A stretch of 64,000 nucleotides of DNA from Bradyrhizobium yuanmingense (GTDB lineage Bacteria > Pseudomonadota > Alphaproteobacteria > Rhizobiales > Xanthobacteraceae). The notes under the pieces were generated by a model, which saw only the letters and a program-made list of their open reading frames with translations, was not told where the DNA came from and searched no databases. Location: the NCBI RefSeq assembly GCF_029167105.1, contig NZ_JARFML010000011.1, positions 124,001-188,000 of the forward strand, given 5' to 3'. Below, in pieces: positions 34,392 through 43,264 of the stretch. Numbering within the stretch: position 1 is the stretch's first letter; each line of letters begins with the position of its first letter. Position numbers and translations under genes: made by a program.

Positions 34392-35459
34392 ATGAAGAGT
34401 TTCAAGGTTGCCGATTTCAAGGCACCGCTGTTGGAGGTCGACGAAGCGACGCCGCAGCCCTCGGGCACACAGGTGCTGATCAAGGTGAAGGCCGCCGGCG
34501 TCTGCCACAGCGACCTCCACATCTGGGAAGGCGGCTATGATCTCGGCCATGGCCGCAAGCCGCTCTCATTGAAGGACCGCGGCATCAACCTGCCGCTGAC
34601 CATGGGCCACGAGACGGTCGGCGAAGTCCTCGCCTTCGGCCCCGACGTGAAGCCGACCGATCAAGGCGACCTGAAGGTCGGCGATGTCGGGCTGGTCTAT
34701 CCCTGGATCGGCTGCGGCAAATGTGCCACGTGCCTCGCCGGTGACGAGAACATGTGCCTGACGCCGCGCTCGCTCGGGGTCTATTGCGACGGCGGCTATT
34801 CCGATCACATGCTGGTGCCGCATCCACGCTACCTGCTCAATCTGAAAGGCCTCGATCCTGCAACGACCGCGCCCTATGCCTGCTCGGGGGTCACCACCTA
34901 CAGTGCGCTGAAGAAGGTCGAGCAGCATTTCGACACGCCGATCGTGATGTTCGGCGCCGGCGGCCTCGGACTGATGGCGTTGTCGCTGCTCAAGGCGATG
35001 GGCGGCAAGGGCGCGATCATGGTCGATATCGACGCAAGGAAGCGCGAGGCGGCAGAGAAGGCCGGTGCGCTCGCGACCGTCGATCCCAAGGCGCCGGACG
35101 CGCTGGAGCAACTTGCCAAGAAGGCCGGCGGTCCGATCCGCGCCGTGATCGATCTCGTCGGCAATGCCGCCACGACGCAGCTCGGCTTCGACTGCCTGAC
35201 CAAAGGCGGCAAGCTCGTCATCGTTGGCCTGTTCGGCGGCGGCGCGACCTGGGCACTGCCGCTGATTCCGATCAAGGCGGTGACGATCCAGGGCAGCTAT
35301 GTCGGAAACTTGCGCGAGACGCAGGAGCTGCTCGACCTCGTGCGGTCGAAGAAGGTGCCGCCGATCCCGGTGACGCAACAACCGCTCGCCAAGGCCAACG
35401 ACGCCCTGCTGCAATTGCAGCAGGGCGCGGTGGTCGGGCGTACGGTGCTGACGCCGTAG
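34392..35459 (+). CDS. Zinc-dependent alcohol dehydrogenase
   Basis: A 355-residue medium-chain dehydrogenase/reductase. Catalytic zinc ligands are visible in [14 protein letters not shown] and GHETVGEV, the structural zinc site in [16 protein letters not shown], and the Rossmann motif [10 protein letters not shown]. It oxidises an alcohol or reduces an aldehyde with NAD(P). GGAGGAC precedes the ATG. It follows the ABC operon and may work on the same compound; the substrate is not predictable. Confidence 0.9.
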   Translation: MKSFKVADFKAPLLEVDEATPQPSGTQVLIKVKAAGVCHSDLHIWEGGYDLGHGRKPLSLKDRGINLPLTMGHETVGEVLAFGPDVKPTDQGDLKVGDVGLVYPWIGCGKCATCLAGDENMCLTPRSLGVYCDGGYSDHMLVPHPRYLLNLKGLDPATTAPYACSGVTTYSALKKVEQHFDTPIVMFGAGGLGLMALSLLKAMGGKGAIMVDIDARKREAAEKAGALATVDPKAPDALEQLAKKAGGPIRAVIDLVGNAATTQLGFDCLTKGGKLVIVGLFGGGATWALPLIPIKAVTIQGSYVGNLRETQELLDLVRSKKVPPIPVTQQPLAKANDALLQLQQGAVVGRTVLTP

Positions 35460-35477
35460 TTCGACGCTCTCTCTTCC

Positions 35478-35563
35478 GTCATTGCGAGGAGCGAAGCGAC
35501 GAAGCAATCCAGAATGCTTCTGTGGATGAAGTTCTGGATTGCTTCGCTTCGCTCGCAATGACG
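35478..35563. repeat. Palindromic intergenic repeat (CGTCATTGCGAG type)
   Basis: An 86-base palindrome: CGTCATTGCGAG...GAAGCAATCCAGAA on the left matches TTCTGGATTGCTTC...CTCGCAATGACG on the right, with imperfect arms around the repeated GAAGCGA. From memory this is one of the commonest dispersed repeats in Bradyrhizobium and relatives, usually placed between genes. Confidence 0.85.
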
Positions 35564-35593
35564 ACCTGGTTGACACCTTTCCTGAGGCCTTAA

Positions 35594-36673
35594 ATGTCCG
35601 CAAACGACGCCTTCCACATTGCCGTGCTCGCCGGTGACGGCATCGGCCCTGAAGTCATGGCGCCGGCGCTGGAGGTGCTGCGCAAGGTCGGCGAGAAGTC
35701 CGGCCTCGGCTTCCGCTTCACCGAGGCGCCGGCCGGCGCCAACCATTATCTCACGACCGGCAAGTCGATGCCGGATAGCACCATCAAGCTCTGCGAGGAG
35801 GCGGACGCGATCCTGCTCGGGGCCTGCGGCCTGCCGTCGGTGCGCTACCCCGACAACACCGAGATCGCGCCGCAGATCGAGCTGCGCTTCATCTTCGATC
35901 TCTATGCCGGCGTGCGTCCGGCGCGCCTCATTCCGGGCGTGCCGAGCCCGATCGTCGGCGCCGACCAGCGCGGCATCGATCTCGTCGTGATCCGCGAGTC
36001 CACCGAAGGCCTGTTCGCCTCGATGGGCAAGGGCGTCGTCACCCACGAGGACGCGCGCGAGACCATGGTGATCACGCGCAAAACCTCCGAGCGTCTGTTC
36101 GAGTTCTCGTTTCGCCTTGCCGAGCGGCGCAAGGCGCGCGGCAAGCCGGGCGCGCTCACCTGCGTCGACAAGGCGAACGTATTCAAGGCGTTCGCGTTCT
36201 TCCGCGGCATCTTCGACGAGATCGAGAAGAAGCATCCTGACGTGAAGACCGACCGGCTCTATGTCGATGCCTGCTCGGCGATGCTGGTCAAGCGTCCCTG
36301 GGATTTCGACGTGATGGTGATGGAGAACATGTTCGGCGACATCCTCTCCGACATCACCGCGAGCCTGATCGGCGGCCTCGGCATGGCGCCGTCCGCCGAC
36401 ATCGGCGACAAATACGCTGTGTTCCAGCCGTGCCACGGCACTGCGCCTGACATCATGGGGCAGGGCAAGGCCAACCCCACCGGCATGATCCTGTCCGCCG
36501 CGATGATGCTGGATTGGCTCGCCGACAAGCACGGCATCGAGAGCGCTGCGGAGGCCGGCGAGACAATCGAGCGCGCGATCGACCAGGTCTATGCCGGCGG
36601 CATCAAGCCGATGGAGTTCGGCGGCGGCAATGGCACGGCTGACATCACGAAAGCGGTGCTGGGAGCGCTGTAG
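35594..36673 (+). CDS. Isocitrate/isopropylmalate dehydrogenase family protein
   Basis: A 359-residue beta-decarboxylating dehydrogenase. The N terminus is IAVLAGDGIGPEV, with substrate-binding residues in the region VVIRESTEGLF and the metal/NAD site in MVMENMFGDILSD. The C-terminal NAD loop is CHGTAPDIMGQGKANP. It is closer to the tartrate-dehydrogenase/isopropylmalate-like branch than to Icd; LeuB itself usually lies with leuCD. It oxidises and decarboxylates a 2-hydroxy acid. The neighbours suggest catabolism rather than leucine synthesis, but this is inference. Confidence 0.82.
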   Translation: MSANDAFHIAVLAGDGIGPEVMAPALEVLRKVGEKSGLGFRFTEAPAGANHYLTTGKSMPDSTIKLCEEADAILLGACGLPSVRYPDNTEIAPQIELRFIFDLYAGVRPARLIPGVPSPIVGADQRGIDLVVIRESTEGLFASMGKGVVTHEDARETMVITRKTSERLFEFSFRLAERRKARGKPGALTCVDKANVFKAFAFFRGIFDEIEKKHPDVKTDRLYVDACSAMLVKRPWDFDVMVMENMFGDILSDITASLIGGLGMAPSADIGDKYAVFQPCHGTAPDIMGQGKANPTGMILSAAMMLDWLADKHGIESAAEAGETIERAIDQVYAGGIKPMEFGGGNGTADITKAVLGAL

Positions 36674-36706
36674 GGGCTGTGCGCCTCGCCTCTCTCCACG
36701 ACGAGA

Positions 36707-37528
36707 TTACTTCCCCCTAAACCGCGGCTTGCGCTTTTCCATGAAGGCCTGCCGGCCCTCGCGGAAATCCGCGCTGTCCATGCAGGCATTGCCGATCGCC
36801 TTGATCGCCTCCATGTCGCGTGCGCTCTCATCCTTCAAGACCTGCGCGATGGTGATCTTGGCCGCCTTGATCGCGAGCGGGGCGTTCTGCGCGATCGTCT
36901 CGGCCATCGCCATGGTCTCGCCCCAGAGCTCGCCTTGCGGAAACACGCGCTCGACGAGGCCGATGCGTAGCGCCTCGGCGGAACCGATGCGCATGCCCGT
37001 ATACATCAGCAGCCGCGCCCAGGACGGGCCGACCAGCGACACCAGATGCCGCAGGCCGTCATAGCCATAGGCGATGCCGAGCTTGGCGGCGGGAATGCCG
37101 AACTGGCTTTCATGCGAGGCGAGGCGGATGTCGGCGAGCATCGCGACCTGCATGCCGCCGCCGAGGCAATAGCCGTCGATGCAGGCGATGGTCGGCTTGG
37201 GATAATCGGCGAGCAGCGCGCGCTGGGCGGCGCTGCGCCTGGCGTATTGCTCGGACGCCGCCGCATTGTGCCTCACCTTCTCGAACTGGCTGATGTCGGC
37301 ACCCGAGACGAACGCCTTGCCGCCGGCGCCGCGCAGGATCACGACGCGCACCGTATCGTCGTCGCGCAAGGCCGTCAGCGCCTCGCCAAATCCCTCCCAC
37401 ATCTCCAGCGACATCGCGTTGCGCTTGTCGGGATTGTTGAAGGTGATCACGCCGACGCCATCGGCCGTGTGCGTCAGAATCTTGCCGTCGGCGTAAGGTG
37501 TTCCGGTCGTGCTGATATCGTCTGGCAT
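36707..37528 (-). CDS. Enoyl-CoA hydratase/isomerase family protein
   Basis: A 273-residue crotonase-fold enzyme with the oxyanion-hole stretches KAFVSGADISQFE and IDGYCLGGGMQVAMLADIRLA. It probably hydrates an enoyl-CoA or catalyses a related reaction on acyl-CoA. The Glu pair of classical hydratases is partly replaced (SQFGIPAAKLGI), so the reaction is uncertain. The ATG at 37528 is used, since the frame upstream is Arg/Ala-rich and not family-like. It is convergent with the dehydrogenase gene. Confidence 0.87.
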   Translation of the reverse strand: MPDDISTTGTPYADGKILTHTADGVGVITFNNPDKRNAMSLEMWEGFGEALTALRDDDTVRVVILRGAGGKAFVSGADISQFEKVRHNAAASEQYARRSAAQRALLADYPKPTIACIDGYCLGGGMQVAMLADIRLASHESQFGIPAAKLGIAYGYDGLRHLVSLVGPSWARLLMYTGMRIGSAEALRIGLVERVFPQGELWGETMAMAETIAQNAPLAIKAAKITIAQVLKDESARDMEAIKAIGNACMDSADFREGRQAFMEKRKPRFRGK

Positions 37529-37682
37529 CGCGCGCTCGCTGCTCGGTGGCGAGGCGCAATGTGCGGCGCAGGCACCGCCGCGGTCAACCGGCGCGGGAGA
37601 GCAGAGCCTGCATCCGCCCGTGCTGCGATTGCATGGCGCGCCGCGTTCGACGGAGGCCGAAACGTCGAAGGAAGACCGCCAA

Positions 37683-37707
37683 GAAAAAGGGGCGGCCAGG
37701 CCGCCCC
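37683..37707 (-). terminator. Intrinsic terminator of the LysR-XRE transcript
   Basis: On the minus strand a nine-bp stem (GGGGCGGCC and GGCCGCCCC, one-base spacer) is directly followed by TTTTTCTT, the classic intrinsic terminator form. It lies 120 bases after the XRE gene. The rest of the 298-base gap between the XRE and enoyl-CoA hydratase genes shows nothing recognisable. Confidence 0.8.
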
Positions 37708-37826
37708 GAGACAGGCCGCGCACAGTTGCGCGCAGACATCTTTCGGCCGATCTCGTGCAATCCGGCCGCGCCCCCGTGACGCGGCGGATTGAACGTCGGC
37801 CGTGAAGGCCGGACCGTCGACCGGCC

Positions 37827-38219
37827 TTAGCTCTCGTTGGCCGCGATCGATTCCATCAGCGAGACGAGCTGACGCTGCACCGTCTGGTCCTTGATCTTGC
37901 TGTAGGCGCGCAGCAGGCGGAGGCTGAAGGCCGAATCGAGGAAGAGCAGGCTCTCGACTTCGCGGGCCTTGTTGTCGCCGTCGTAGAAGAAGGTCACGGG
38001 CACATCGAGGGCGGAGGCGATCTGCTGAAGCCGAGCCGCGCCGACGCGATTGACGCCCTTCTCGTATTTCTGTACCTGCTGGAAGCTGACGCCGAGCTTC
38101 TCGCCGAGCTCGGCCTGCGAGATCTTCATCTCGACGCGCCGCAGACGGATCCGCTTGCCAAGCTCGATGTCCGGCTTGCCCGCACTGCGCTGCTTCATTC
38201 TTTTCGCCGCTGCTTTCAT
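37827..38219 (-). CDS. XRE-family helix-turn-helix regulator (PraR/PhrR-like)
   Basis: A 130-residue protein with an N-terminal lambda-repressor-type HTH (IRLRRVEMKISQAELGEKLGVS with FQQVQKYEKGVNRV) and a C-terminal ~60-residue helical domain. This layout is shared with PraR/PhrR-like regulators of rhizobia that affect quorum sensing, biofilms or acid response. The ATG at 38219 has AAAGGTG about nine bases upstream; a GTG at 38231 would overlap the LysR stop by four bases and is an alternative. It is the second gene after lysR on the same strand, followed by a strong terminator. Confidence 0.82.
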   Translation of the reverse strand: MKAAAKRMKQRSAGKPDIELGKRIRLRRVEMKISQAELGEKLGVSFQQVQKYEKGVNRVGAARLQQIASALDVPVTFFYDGDNKAREVESLLFLDSAFSLRLLRAYSKIKDQTVQRQLVSLMESIAANES

Positions 38220-38227
38220 CTCTGTTT

Positions 38228-39277
38228 TCACCTTTGTTCTTCGGTTGAAAATCCCCCGAAGAGCTGGGTCAGGGGTTCGCCCATATACGAGTCCTTGAAT
38301 TCATGCGGGTGCACGAACTCTTCCTTAAACCACGGGAAGCGGGCCGGATTGAAAGCCTCGATCAGCCAGTCAATCATGTGCCGCACGCGCGGGATACGGC
38401 CGCTACCGGGGTGGTAGGACAGCCAGATATCCAGCGGTCGGTTCAGCTCGACCTCCAGTGGAATTAGTTTCCCGCCGAGCGCAATGGCGTAGCTCGGGAA
38501 GACGCCGATGCCGGCGCCGTTCGCGACCGCCCAATAGTTGGCGCTCGAGACGTTCGTCTTCATGACCAGAAGGTCACGTTCGGACACGCCCGGGAAGAAG
38601 CTCTCGAAGGATTCCTTGGCGGCGAGCTGGTCGGCGAACTGCAGCACCAGACGATGCTTGATCAATTCCGCCGCCGAGCGCGGGGCGCCATGCTTTGCGA
38701 TGTATTTCTCGGAGGCCCAGAACATCAGATGCATGCGGCCGAGCCGCACCAGCTTGATGTCCAGCGCCGAGGGACGGGACAGATGAATGGCGACGTCGGC
38801 CTCGTGGCGCGAGACGTCGGCCGAGCGCATCGCGCAATGCAGGTCCACCAGGATCTTCGGATAGGCCTGCTGGAATTCGACGAGGCGGGGGGCAAGCCAG
38901 AATGTGCCGAGCCCCTCGGTGACGGCCACGCGGACCTCGCCCGACAGCGCGTTGGCCATCGAATCGCTGGCGCGCAGCACGTCGAAGGTGGCCGCCTCCA
39001 TGCGCTCGACAGCGGAGACTACCAAGGCGCCCTCATCGGTCAGATGGGTGCCGTGGACGTCGCGCGTGAATAACGTGGTGCCGGTCTGGCGTTCGAAATC
39101 GTCAATTCGGCGCCGCACCGCGTTGATCGACAGAGACAGGCGCTCGGCCGCCGAGCGAAAGCTTCCGCATCGGACGACTTCCAAGAATATGCGGGCGGCG
39201 TCCCAATCGGAGAGACCGCTGAGGTTTGTCTTCGGGCGTTCCGCCAGAGGAACGCCCCTTTCCGCCAAGGAGTGCAT
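38228..39277 (-). CDS. LysR-family transcriptional regulator
   Basis: A 349-residue LysR protein with an unusual ~23-residue N-terminal extension before the HTH (WDAARIFLEVVRCGSFRSAAERL). A substrate-binding domain and a C-terminal tail of about 40 residues follow. AAAGGGA precedes the ATG at 39277. It abuts the XRE gene, suggesting the two regulators are expressed together. Targets are not evident. Confidence 0.88.
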   Translation of the reverse strand: MHSLAERGVPLAERPKTNLSGLSDWDAARIFLEVVRCGSFRSAAERLSLSINAVRRRIDDFERQTGTTLFTRDVHGTHLTDEGALVVSAVERMEAATFDVLRASDSMANALSGEVRVAVTEGLGTFWLAPRLVEFQQAYPKILVDLHCAMRSADVSRHEADVAIHLSRPSALDIKLVRLGRMHLMFWASEKYIAKHGAPRSAAELIKHRLVLQFADQLAAKESFESFFPGVSERDLLVMKTNVSSANYWAVANGAGIGVFPSYAIALGGKLIPLEVELNRPLDIWLSYHPGSGRIPRVRHMIDWLIEAFNPARFPWFKEEFVHPHEFKDSYMGEPLTQLFGGFSTEEQR

Positions 39278-39761
39278 ACAATTCCCTTTGGAACGCTAAA
39301 CTGGCAGAATCTGGCGCAAACCACAACCACGACGGGTTGGGGAACGACGAGTTTTGAACGTCATCCTTACTACCTTAGGGCGGTATTTGGATGCTCCCAT
39401 GGGCTGGGAATTCGGGCGATGCTATCGGCTCGAGTAAGGGGTATGGCGTGAGTTCCGTTGCGAGCCGCGAGATGGCTGCGGGAGTGCCGGCGCTGACTGC
39501 AATGAACGGTCTTGCGCAGGAGTCGGTGCTCTTCGCCGTTGCTGGATCAATCGCACGCGTCAGGCGTTCGCTCCCGGAGCATTGCGGCGGTCGCCAAGGG
39601 CGCCGTATGGCGATGCGAGCGGGAACCCCGGTTCCGCAGCAGAATCACACTGAAATCAGGTTCGAAGGCGCAGTCGCCTCATGCTATCTATGGTCTTCCA
39701 TGGGGGCCGAAGGGGGCGTGACAGATACGTCTCGCAGGCCGAATTAACGGAAAGAACGCCG
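39278..39761. other. 484-base gap without a convincing gene
   Basis: The region between the LysR start and the small protein at 39762 has short open frames, but none has both a ribosome site and family-like composition. The longest (39391-39747, 118 codons) is discussed under rejected items. It may hold the promoters of both flanking genes; I see no strong stem-loop or known box. Confidence 0.5.
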
Positions 39762-40028
39762 GTGTCGCATTCAGACGAACAGTTGCAATCGGTGCTGGAA
39801 ACGCTCGAGGAGTGCCGCAGGGTTCTCAATGCGTGCAACAGCCGCGAGTCGGCCGAGATGCTGTCCATCGTCATCCTCGACGTCAGGATGAAACTGAAAG
39901 GAATCGACAGTGCCGATCTCAAGGCACTGTGCGACGAAATGCTGCGGAGCGCTGCCAGCGAGCCGCCGCCCCCCTCCAAGCAGACGCAGGACCAGCCCCG
40001 GCGTCCGCTGCTCCGCGTGGTGAAGTAG
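39762..40028 (+). CDS. Small conserved-looking protein of unknown function
   Basis: An 88-residue soluble protein starting at a GTG with GGAAAGA upstream (MSHSDEQLQSVLETLEECRRVL after translation). Residues 5-65 look helical and amphipathic; the tail is proline- and glutamine-rich. I do not recognise a family. Coding quality is better than the upstream frame, and a terminator-like stem follows the stop after 11 bases, which supports a real gene. Confidence 0.6.
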   Translation: MSHSDEQLQSVLETLEECRRVLNACNSRESAEMLSIVILDVRMKLKGIDSADLKALCDEMLRSAASEPPPPSKQTQDQPRRPLLRVVK

Positions 40029-40039
40029 CCGCGCCGCCG

Positions 40040-40061
40040 AATCTCGCTTTCCGGCGAGATT
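40040..40061 (+). terminator. Stem-loop after the small unknown gene
   Basis: AATCTCGC and GCGAGATT form a perfect eight-bp stem with a six-base loop, ending in TTTG. It lies 11 bases past the stop codon at 40028. Confidence 0.65.
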
Positions 40062-40234
40062 TGTGCGCGTCCCGATGCCGCATCTGTGATCACGGAGGGC
40101 ATCGGGCGGAGCCCTGGTTTTGTGCGCCTCTGTTGCGCATTCTCCGGCATGGGCTACACCAGAGCCGGTTCGGCTCCGGGCCGGGCGCGTTCCCTGCGCG
40201 CCCTGACGGGGCCTGAGATGGCTCCGATTGCATC

Positions 40235-40966
40235 ATGCAAAATGTTTCGATTCCGGCGGCACTGATTGCCGGCCTCGTCAGCTTCCTCTCGCCTTGCGTC
40301 CTGCCTCTGGTTCCGCCCTATCTAGTCTACCTCACGGGCGCCACGATCGAGCATGTCGAGAGCGACGAGCCGGTCGCGGCCTCCAAGCGCGCGATCATGA
40401 TGTCGGCGCTCCTGTTCGTGCTCGGCTTCTCCACCATCTTCGTGGCGCTCGGCGCCAGCGCTTCACTGATCGGCGGGCTGATCCGTGCCTGGTCGGCAGA
40501 GCTGTCGATCCTCGCCGGCATCGTCATCATCATCATGGGCCTGCACTTCCTCGGCCTGACGCGCATCGGCTTTCTGATGCGGGAAGGACGCCTGCCGATC
40601 CCCAAACCGGTCGGCCTGTGGGGCGCCTATATCATGGGCCTCGCATTCGCGTTTGGCTGGACACCCTGCATCGGCCCGATCCTCGCCGCGATCCTCTCGG
40701 TCGCCGCGGCGGAAGCCACGGTGACGAGGGGCGCCGGCCTGCTCGCGGTCTATTCCGCTGGTCTCGGCATCCCATTCCTGATCGCCGCGCTGATGATCGA
40801 ACAGTTCTCCGCGCTGTTCGCGCGCATGAAGGGCCACCTCGTCAACGTCGAGCGCGCCATGGGCGTCTTGATGGTGCTCACCGGCATCGGCTTTCTCACC
40901 GGCGCGGTCTCGAATGTGAGCATCTGGCTGCTGGAGACGTTTCCGGTGCTGCAGACGATCGGTTAG
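40235..40966 (+). CDS. ccdA: CcdA, membrane thiol-disulfide carrier for cytochrome c biogenesis
   Basis: A 243-residue membrane protein of about six helices with the paired redox cysteines Cys21 (LSPCVLPLVP) and Cys145 (WTPCIGPILA). CcdA moves reducing equivalents from cytoplasmic thioredoxin to periplasmic apocytochrome c thiols. No thioredoxin-like partner is adjacent. Functionally it links to the several c-type cytochromes encoded earlier in this window, but it is 26 kb away and separately transcribed. Confidence 0.92.
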   Translation: MQNVSIPAALIAGLVSFLSPCVLPLVPPYLVYLTGATIEHVESDEPVAASKRAIMMSALLFVLGFSTIFVALGASASLIGGLIRAWSAELSILAGIVIIIMGLHFLGLTRIGFLMREGRLPIPKPVGLWGAYIMGLAFAFGWTPCIGPILAAILSVAAAEATVTRGAGLLAVYSAGLGIPFLIAALMIEQFSALFARMKGHLVNVERAMGVLMVLTGIGFLTGAVSNVSIWLLETFPVLQTIG

Positions 40967-41109
40967 GGCGCGCGGGGACCGGGTTTTCACGGACGAAAAA
41001 GTAGAGGAACCGTTGAAATCCGTCAGGCATGCTGTCACGGAACGACGATTCCAAACCTTTCCGGTCCCGAGGCGTTGCATCGGGGGACAACTCGCATGGT
41101 GGAGATCAC

Positions 41110-41382
41110 GTGACCAAGACACTGCGCTTAGAGCCCCTGTCGGACAACGCGGCGTTGGTTGCCTGGCAATTTTTGGGGCAGCCGTTGCAGGAGTGGCCGA
41201 GCTGGGTTCAGTCGAATTGCTCGCTGCAGAAGGATGCCGACGGAAAATTCGAGCTTCGGCACGAGCGGCGCAGCGGCACCCAGATCGTCTATCTCGGCGA
41301 GTGGCTGGTGAGAGATCTCGATGGCGGCGTGGACTTCTACACGGACGCTGAGATCTGGTCGCGGTTCGCTGCCAAGCGCTGA
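41110..41382 (+). CDS. Small hypothetical protein
   Basis: A 90-residue protein from a GTG at 41110, with GGTGGAG about five bases upstream. It reads MTKTLRLEPLSDNAALVAWQ, then PLQEWPSWVQSNCSL and IVYLGEWLVRDLDGGVDFY. There is no signal peptide and no membrane helix. I recognise no family; the coding pattern and ribosome site make it probably real. An upstream in-frame ATG at 41029 is possible but lacks a good ribosome site. Confidence 0.62.
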   Translation: MTKTLRLEPLSDNAALVAWQFLGQPLQEWPSWVQSNCSLQKDADGKFELRHERRSGTQIVYLGEWLVRDLDGGVDFYTDAEIWSRFAAKR

Positions 41383-41566
41383 CGCGCGGAGAGATTCAGT
41401 CGACGCGTCGATCGCGCCTTAGTCTTTCCTGCTCGAGCTTCGGACGATCAAAAGCCTGTGTGGCTGGTGGGGCAAAAAGCCTCGCGGTAGGACCCGCCCA
41501 CAGAATGCAATCTGTAGTAATATTTCATTTTACTGCACCCTGAGGGGCAATTCTTCTGAACGTATA

Positions 41567-41584
41567 CTGAAACGAGAATTTCAG
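41567..41584. promoter_or_regulatory. Inverted repeat in an AT-richer promoter region
   Basis: CTGAAA-CGAGAA-TTTCAG, a perfect six-bp inverted repeat, lies 57 bases before the haem peroxidase ATG, within a stretch (about 41510-41590) clearly poorer in GC than its surroundings. It could be an operator; the regulator is unknown. Confidence 0.35.
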
Positions 41585-41640
41585 ACAATCGACATCTTCG
41601 GCGCCCCTCTCCCTTACAGCATATTGAGCAGGAGCAAGCG

Positions 41641-43185
41641 ATGGGAACCGACGTGAATGTTCATCCCGGTCATGGCAAGGCCGGACGTCAACCGACGCGA
41701 CAATTTCTGGATACGCTTTCCGGACACGACGATCCGGGCATGTTTGGCCGGATGTTTCCGACCCTGGAGCCGCTGGCTGTCGACGACGGTCCGCTGCGCG
41801 AGCTCGCCGACGCGATGAAGGATCCCGCCCCCGGCGACGCCGCGGGAAACAACCTCAACGTCCCGGCGGGTTTCACCTATCTCGGCCAATTCGTCGATCA
41901 TGACATCACGCTCGATCTGACCTCCTTCGGCGAGAAGGAAGCCGATCCAACGGCGGTGACGAATTTCCGCACCCCCGCACTCGATCTCGACAGCGTCTAT
42001 GGTCTCGGCCCCGACGGAAGCCGTCATCTCTACGCGCGCAATTCGGCGGGCGACAACGGCAAGACACCGGGCCCCAAGCTGCTGATCGGCAAGACCGTCA
42101 ACGTCGATGACATCACCGGTGATCTTCGCAACGACCTGCCGCGCAATCCCGAGGGGTTTGCCCTGATAGGCGATCATCGCAACGACGAGAACCTGGTCGT
42201 CGCGCAAACGCATCTTGCGATGCTGAAGTTTCACAACAAGGTCTGCGATCAGCTCGCGGCGTCCGGCAAGCCGGCGGGCGAGGTCTTCGAGGAAGCGCGC
42301 CGGATCGTGACCTGGCACTACCAATGGATGGTCCTGCACGATTTCGTGGAGCGGATCACCGAGAAAGGGATCGTCGCGAAGATCCTCGAGCAGGGGCGAC
42401 GCTTCTACCGCTTCAAGAAGATCCCCTACATGCCCGTCGAGTTTTCGGGCGCCGTCTATCGTCTCGGCCACAGCATGGTGCGCCAGGTCTATAGCCACAA
42501 CCGGATCTTCACGCCTGGTGGCCTCGCGCCGGCGACCCTGGACCTGCTGTTCAGGTTCACCGGGCTGTCGGGCGGCATCATCGGCGATCTGGCACCAAAC
42601 CCGATTCAGCCACCGCTCCCGCTTCCGGTGCTTTCCAGCAACTGGATCATCGACTGGCGGCGCTACTATAAGCTGTTGCCGAACAATCCTGCGGGCGTGG
42701 GGTTCAATCCCTCCCGCAAGATCGACCCGTTCATCGTGCCGCAACTCCATACCCTGCCTGGTGACGGCGGCAGCCTGCCGTTCCGCAACCTCAAGCGCGG
42801 CGTGTTGCTGGGATTGCCGTCCGGGCAGGACGTCGCCAAGGCCATGAAGATCAAGAATCCGCTGACGCCGGAAGAAATCTCGAAGGGGAGCGACGGCGCC
42901 GTGGCGAAAAAGCATGGCCTGCACCAGAATACCCCGCTCTGGTACTACATCCTCAAGGAGGCGGAGCAGCGGGGCAGCGGCGAAAGGCTCGGCCCGGTCG
43001 GCGCGACCCTGCTTGCCGAGGTCTTCGTCGGCCTCGTCCATGGCGACCACCAGTCGTATCTTTGGCTGAAGGGCAAGACCTGGAAGCCGACGTTGCCGTC
43101 GCAAGTGCCGGGCGAATTCACGATGGCCGACCTGCTGCGTTTCGTCGGGGATATCAGCCCGATCGACGGCATATCGACGGTCTAG
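41641..43185 (+). CDS. Haem peroxidase of the animal peroxidase-cyclooxygenase superfamily
   Basis: A 514-residue protein. The distal haem pocket motif FVDHDIT holds His87, and the proximal His277 lies in RLGHSMVRQVY. The family oxidises halides or organic substrates with H2O2, as do the myeloperoxidase relatives. No signal peptide is evident, unlike many secreted members, so it may act in the cytosol or leave by a leaderless route. The ATG at 41641 follows AGGAGCAAGCG. No secretion gene is next to it. Confidence 0.88.
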   Translation: MGTDVNVHPGHGKAGRQPTRQFLDTLSGHDDPGMFGRMFPTLEPLAVDDGPLRELADAMKDPAPGDAAGNNLNVPAGFTYLGQFVDHDITLDLTSFGEKEADPTAVTNFRTPALDLDSVYGLGPDGSRHLYARNSAGDNGKTPGPKLLIGKTVNVDDITGDLRNDLPRNPEGFALIGDHRNDENLVVAQTHLAMLKFHNKVCDQLAASGKPAGEVFEEARRIVTWHYQWMVLHDFVERITEKGIVAKILEQGRRFYRFKKIPYMPVEFSGAVYRLGHSMVRQVYSHNRIFTPGGLAPATLDLLFRFTGLSGGIIGDLAPNPIQPPLPLPVLSSNWIIDWRRYYKLLPNNPAGVGFNPSRKIDPFIVPQLHTLPGDGGSLPFRNLKRGVLLGLPSGQDVAKAMKIKNPLTPEEISKGSDGAVAKKHGLHQNTPLWYYILKEAEQRGSGERLGPVGATLLAEVFVGLVHGDHQSYLWLKGKTWKPTLPSQVPGEFTMADLLRFVGDISPIDGISTV

Positions 43186-43202
43186 ACCAGACGCCCGCCA
43201 GC

Positions 43203-43259
43203 GTTGCAGACGATGGGCCAGACCGGCGTGCATGGCGCGCCGGTCTGGACGTTTGCAAC
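43203..43259. terminator. Bidirectional stem-loop between convergent genes
   Basis: CCAGACCGGCG at 43218 pairs perfectly over 11 bp with CGCCGGTCTGG at 43238, and outer GTTGCA/TGCAAC can extend it. It lies between the haem peroxidase stop (43185) and the stop of the solute-binding protein (43265), so it can end both transcripts. Confidence 0.65.
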
Positions 43260-43264
43260 AATGC

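Noticed and set aside
39391..39747. A 118-codon plus-strand frame beginning MLPWAGNSGDAIG
   Set aside because: No ribosome site, no recognisable pattern, and it stops just before the better supported small gene starting at 39762.
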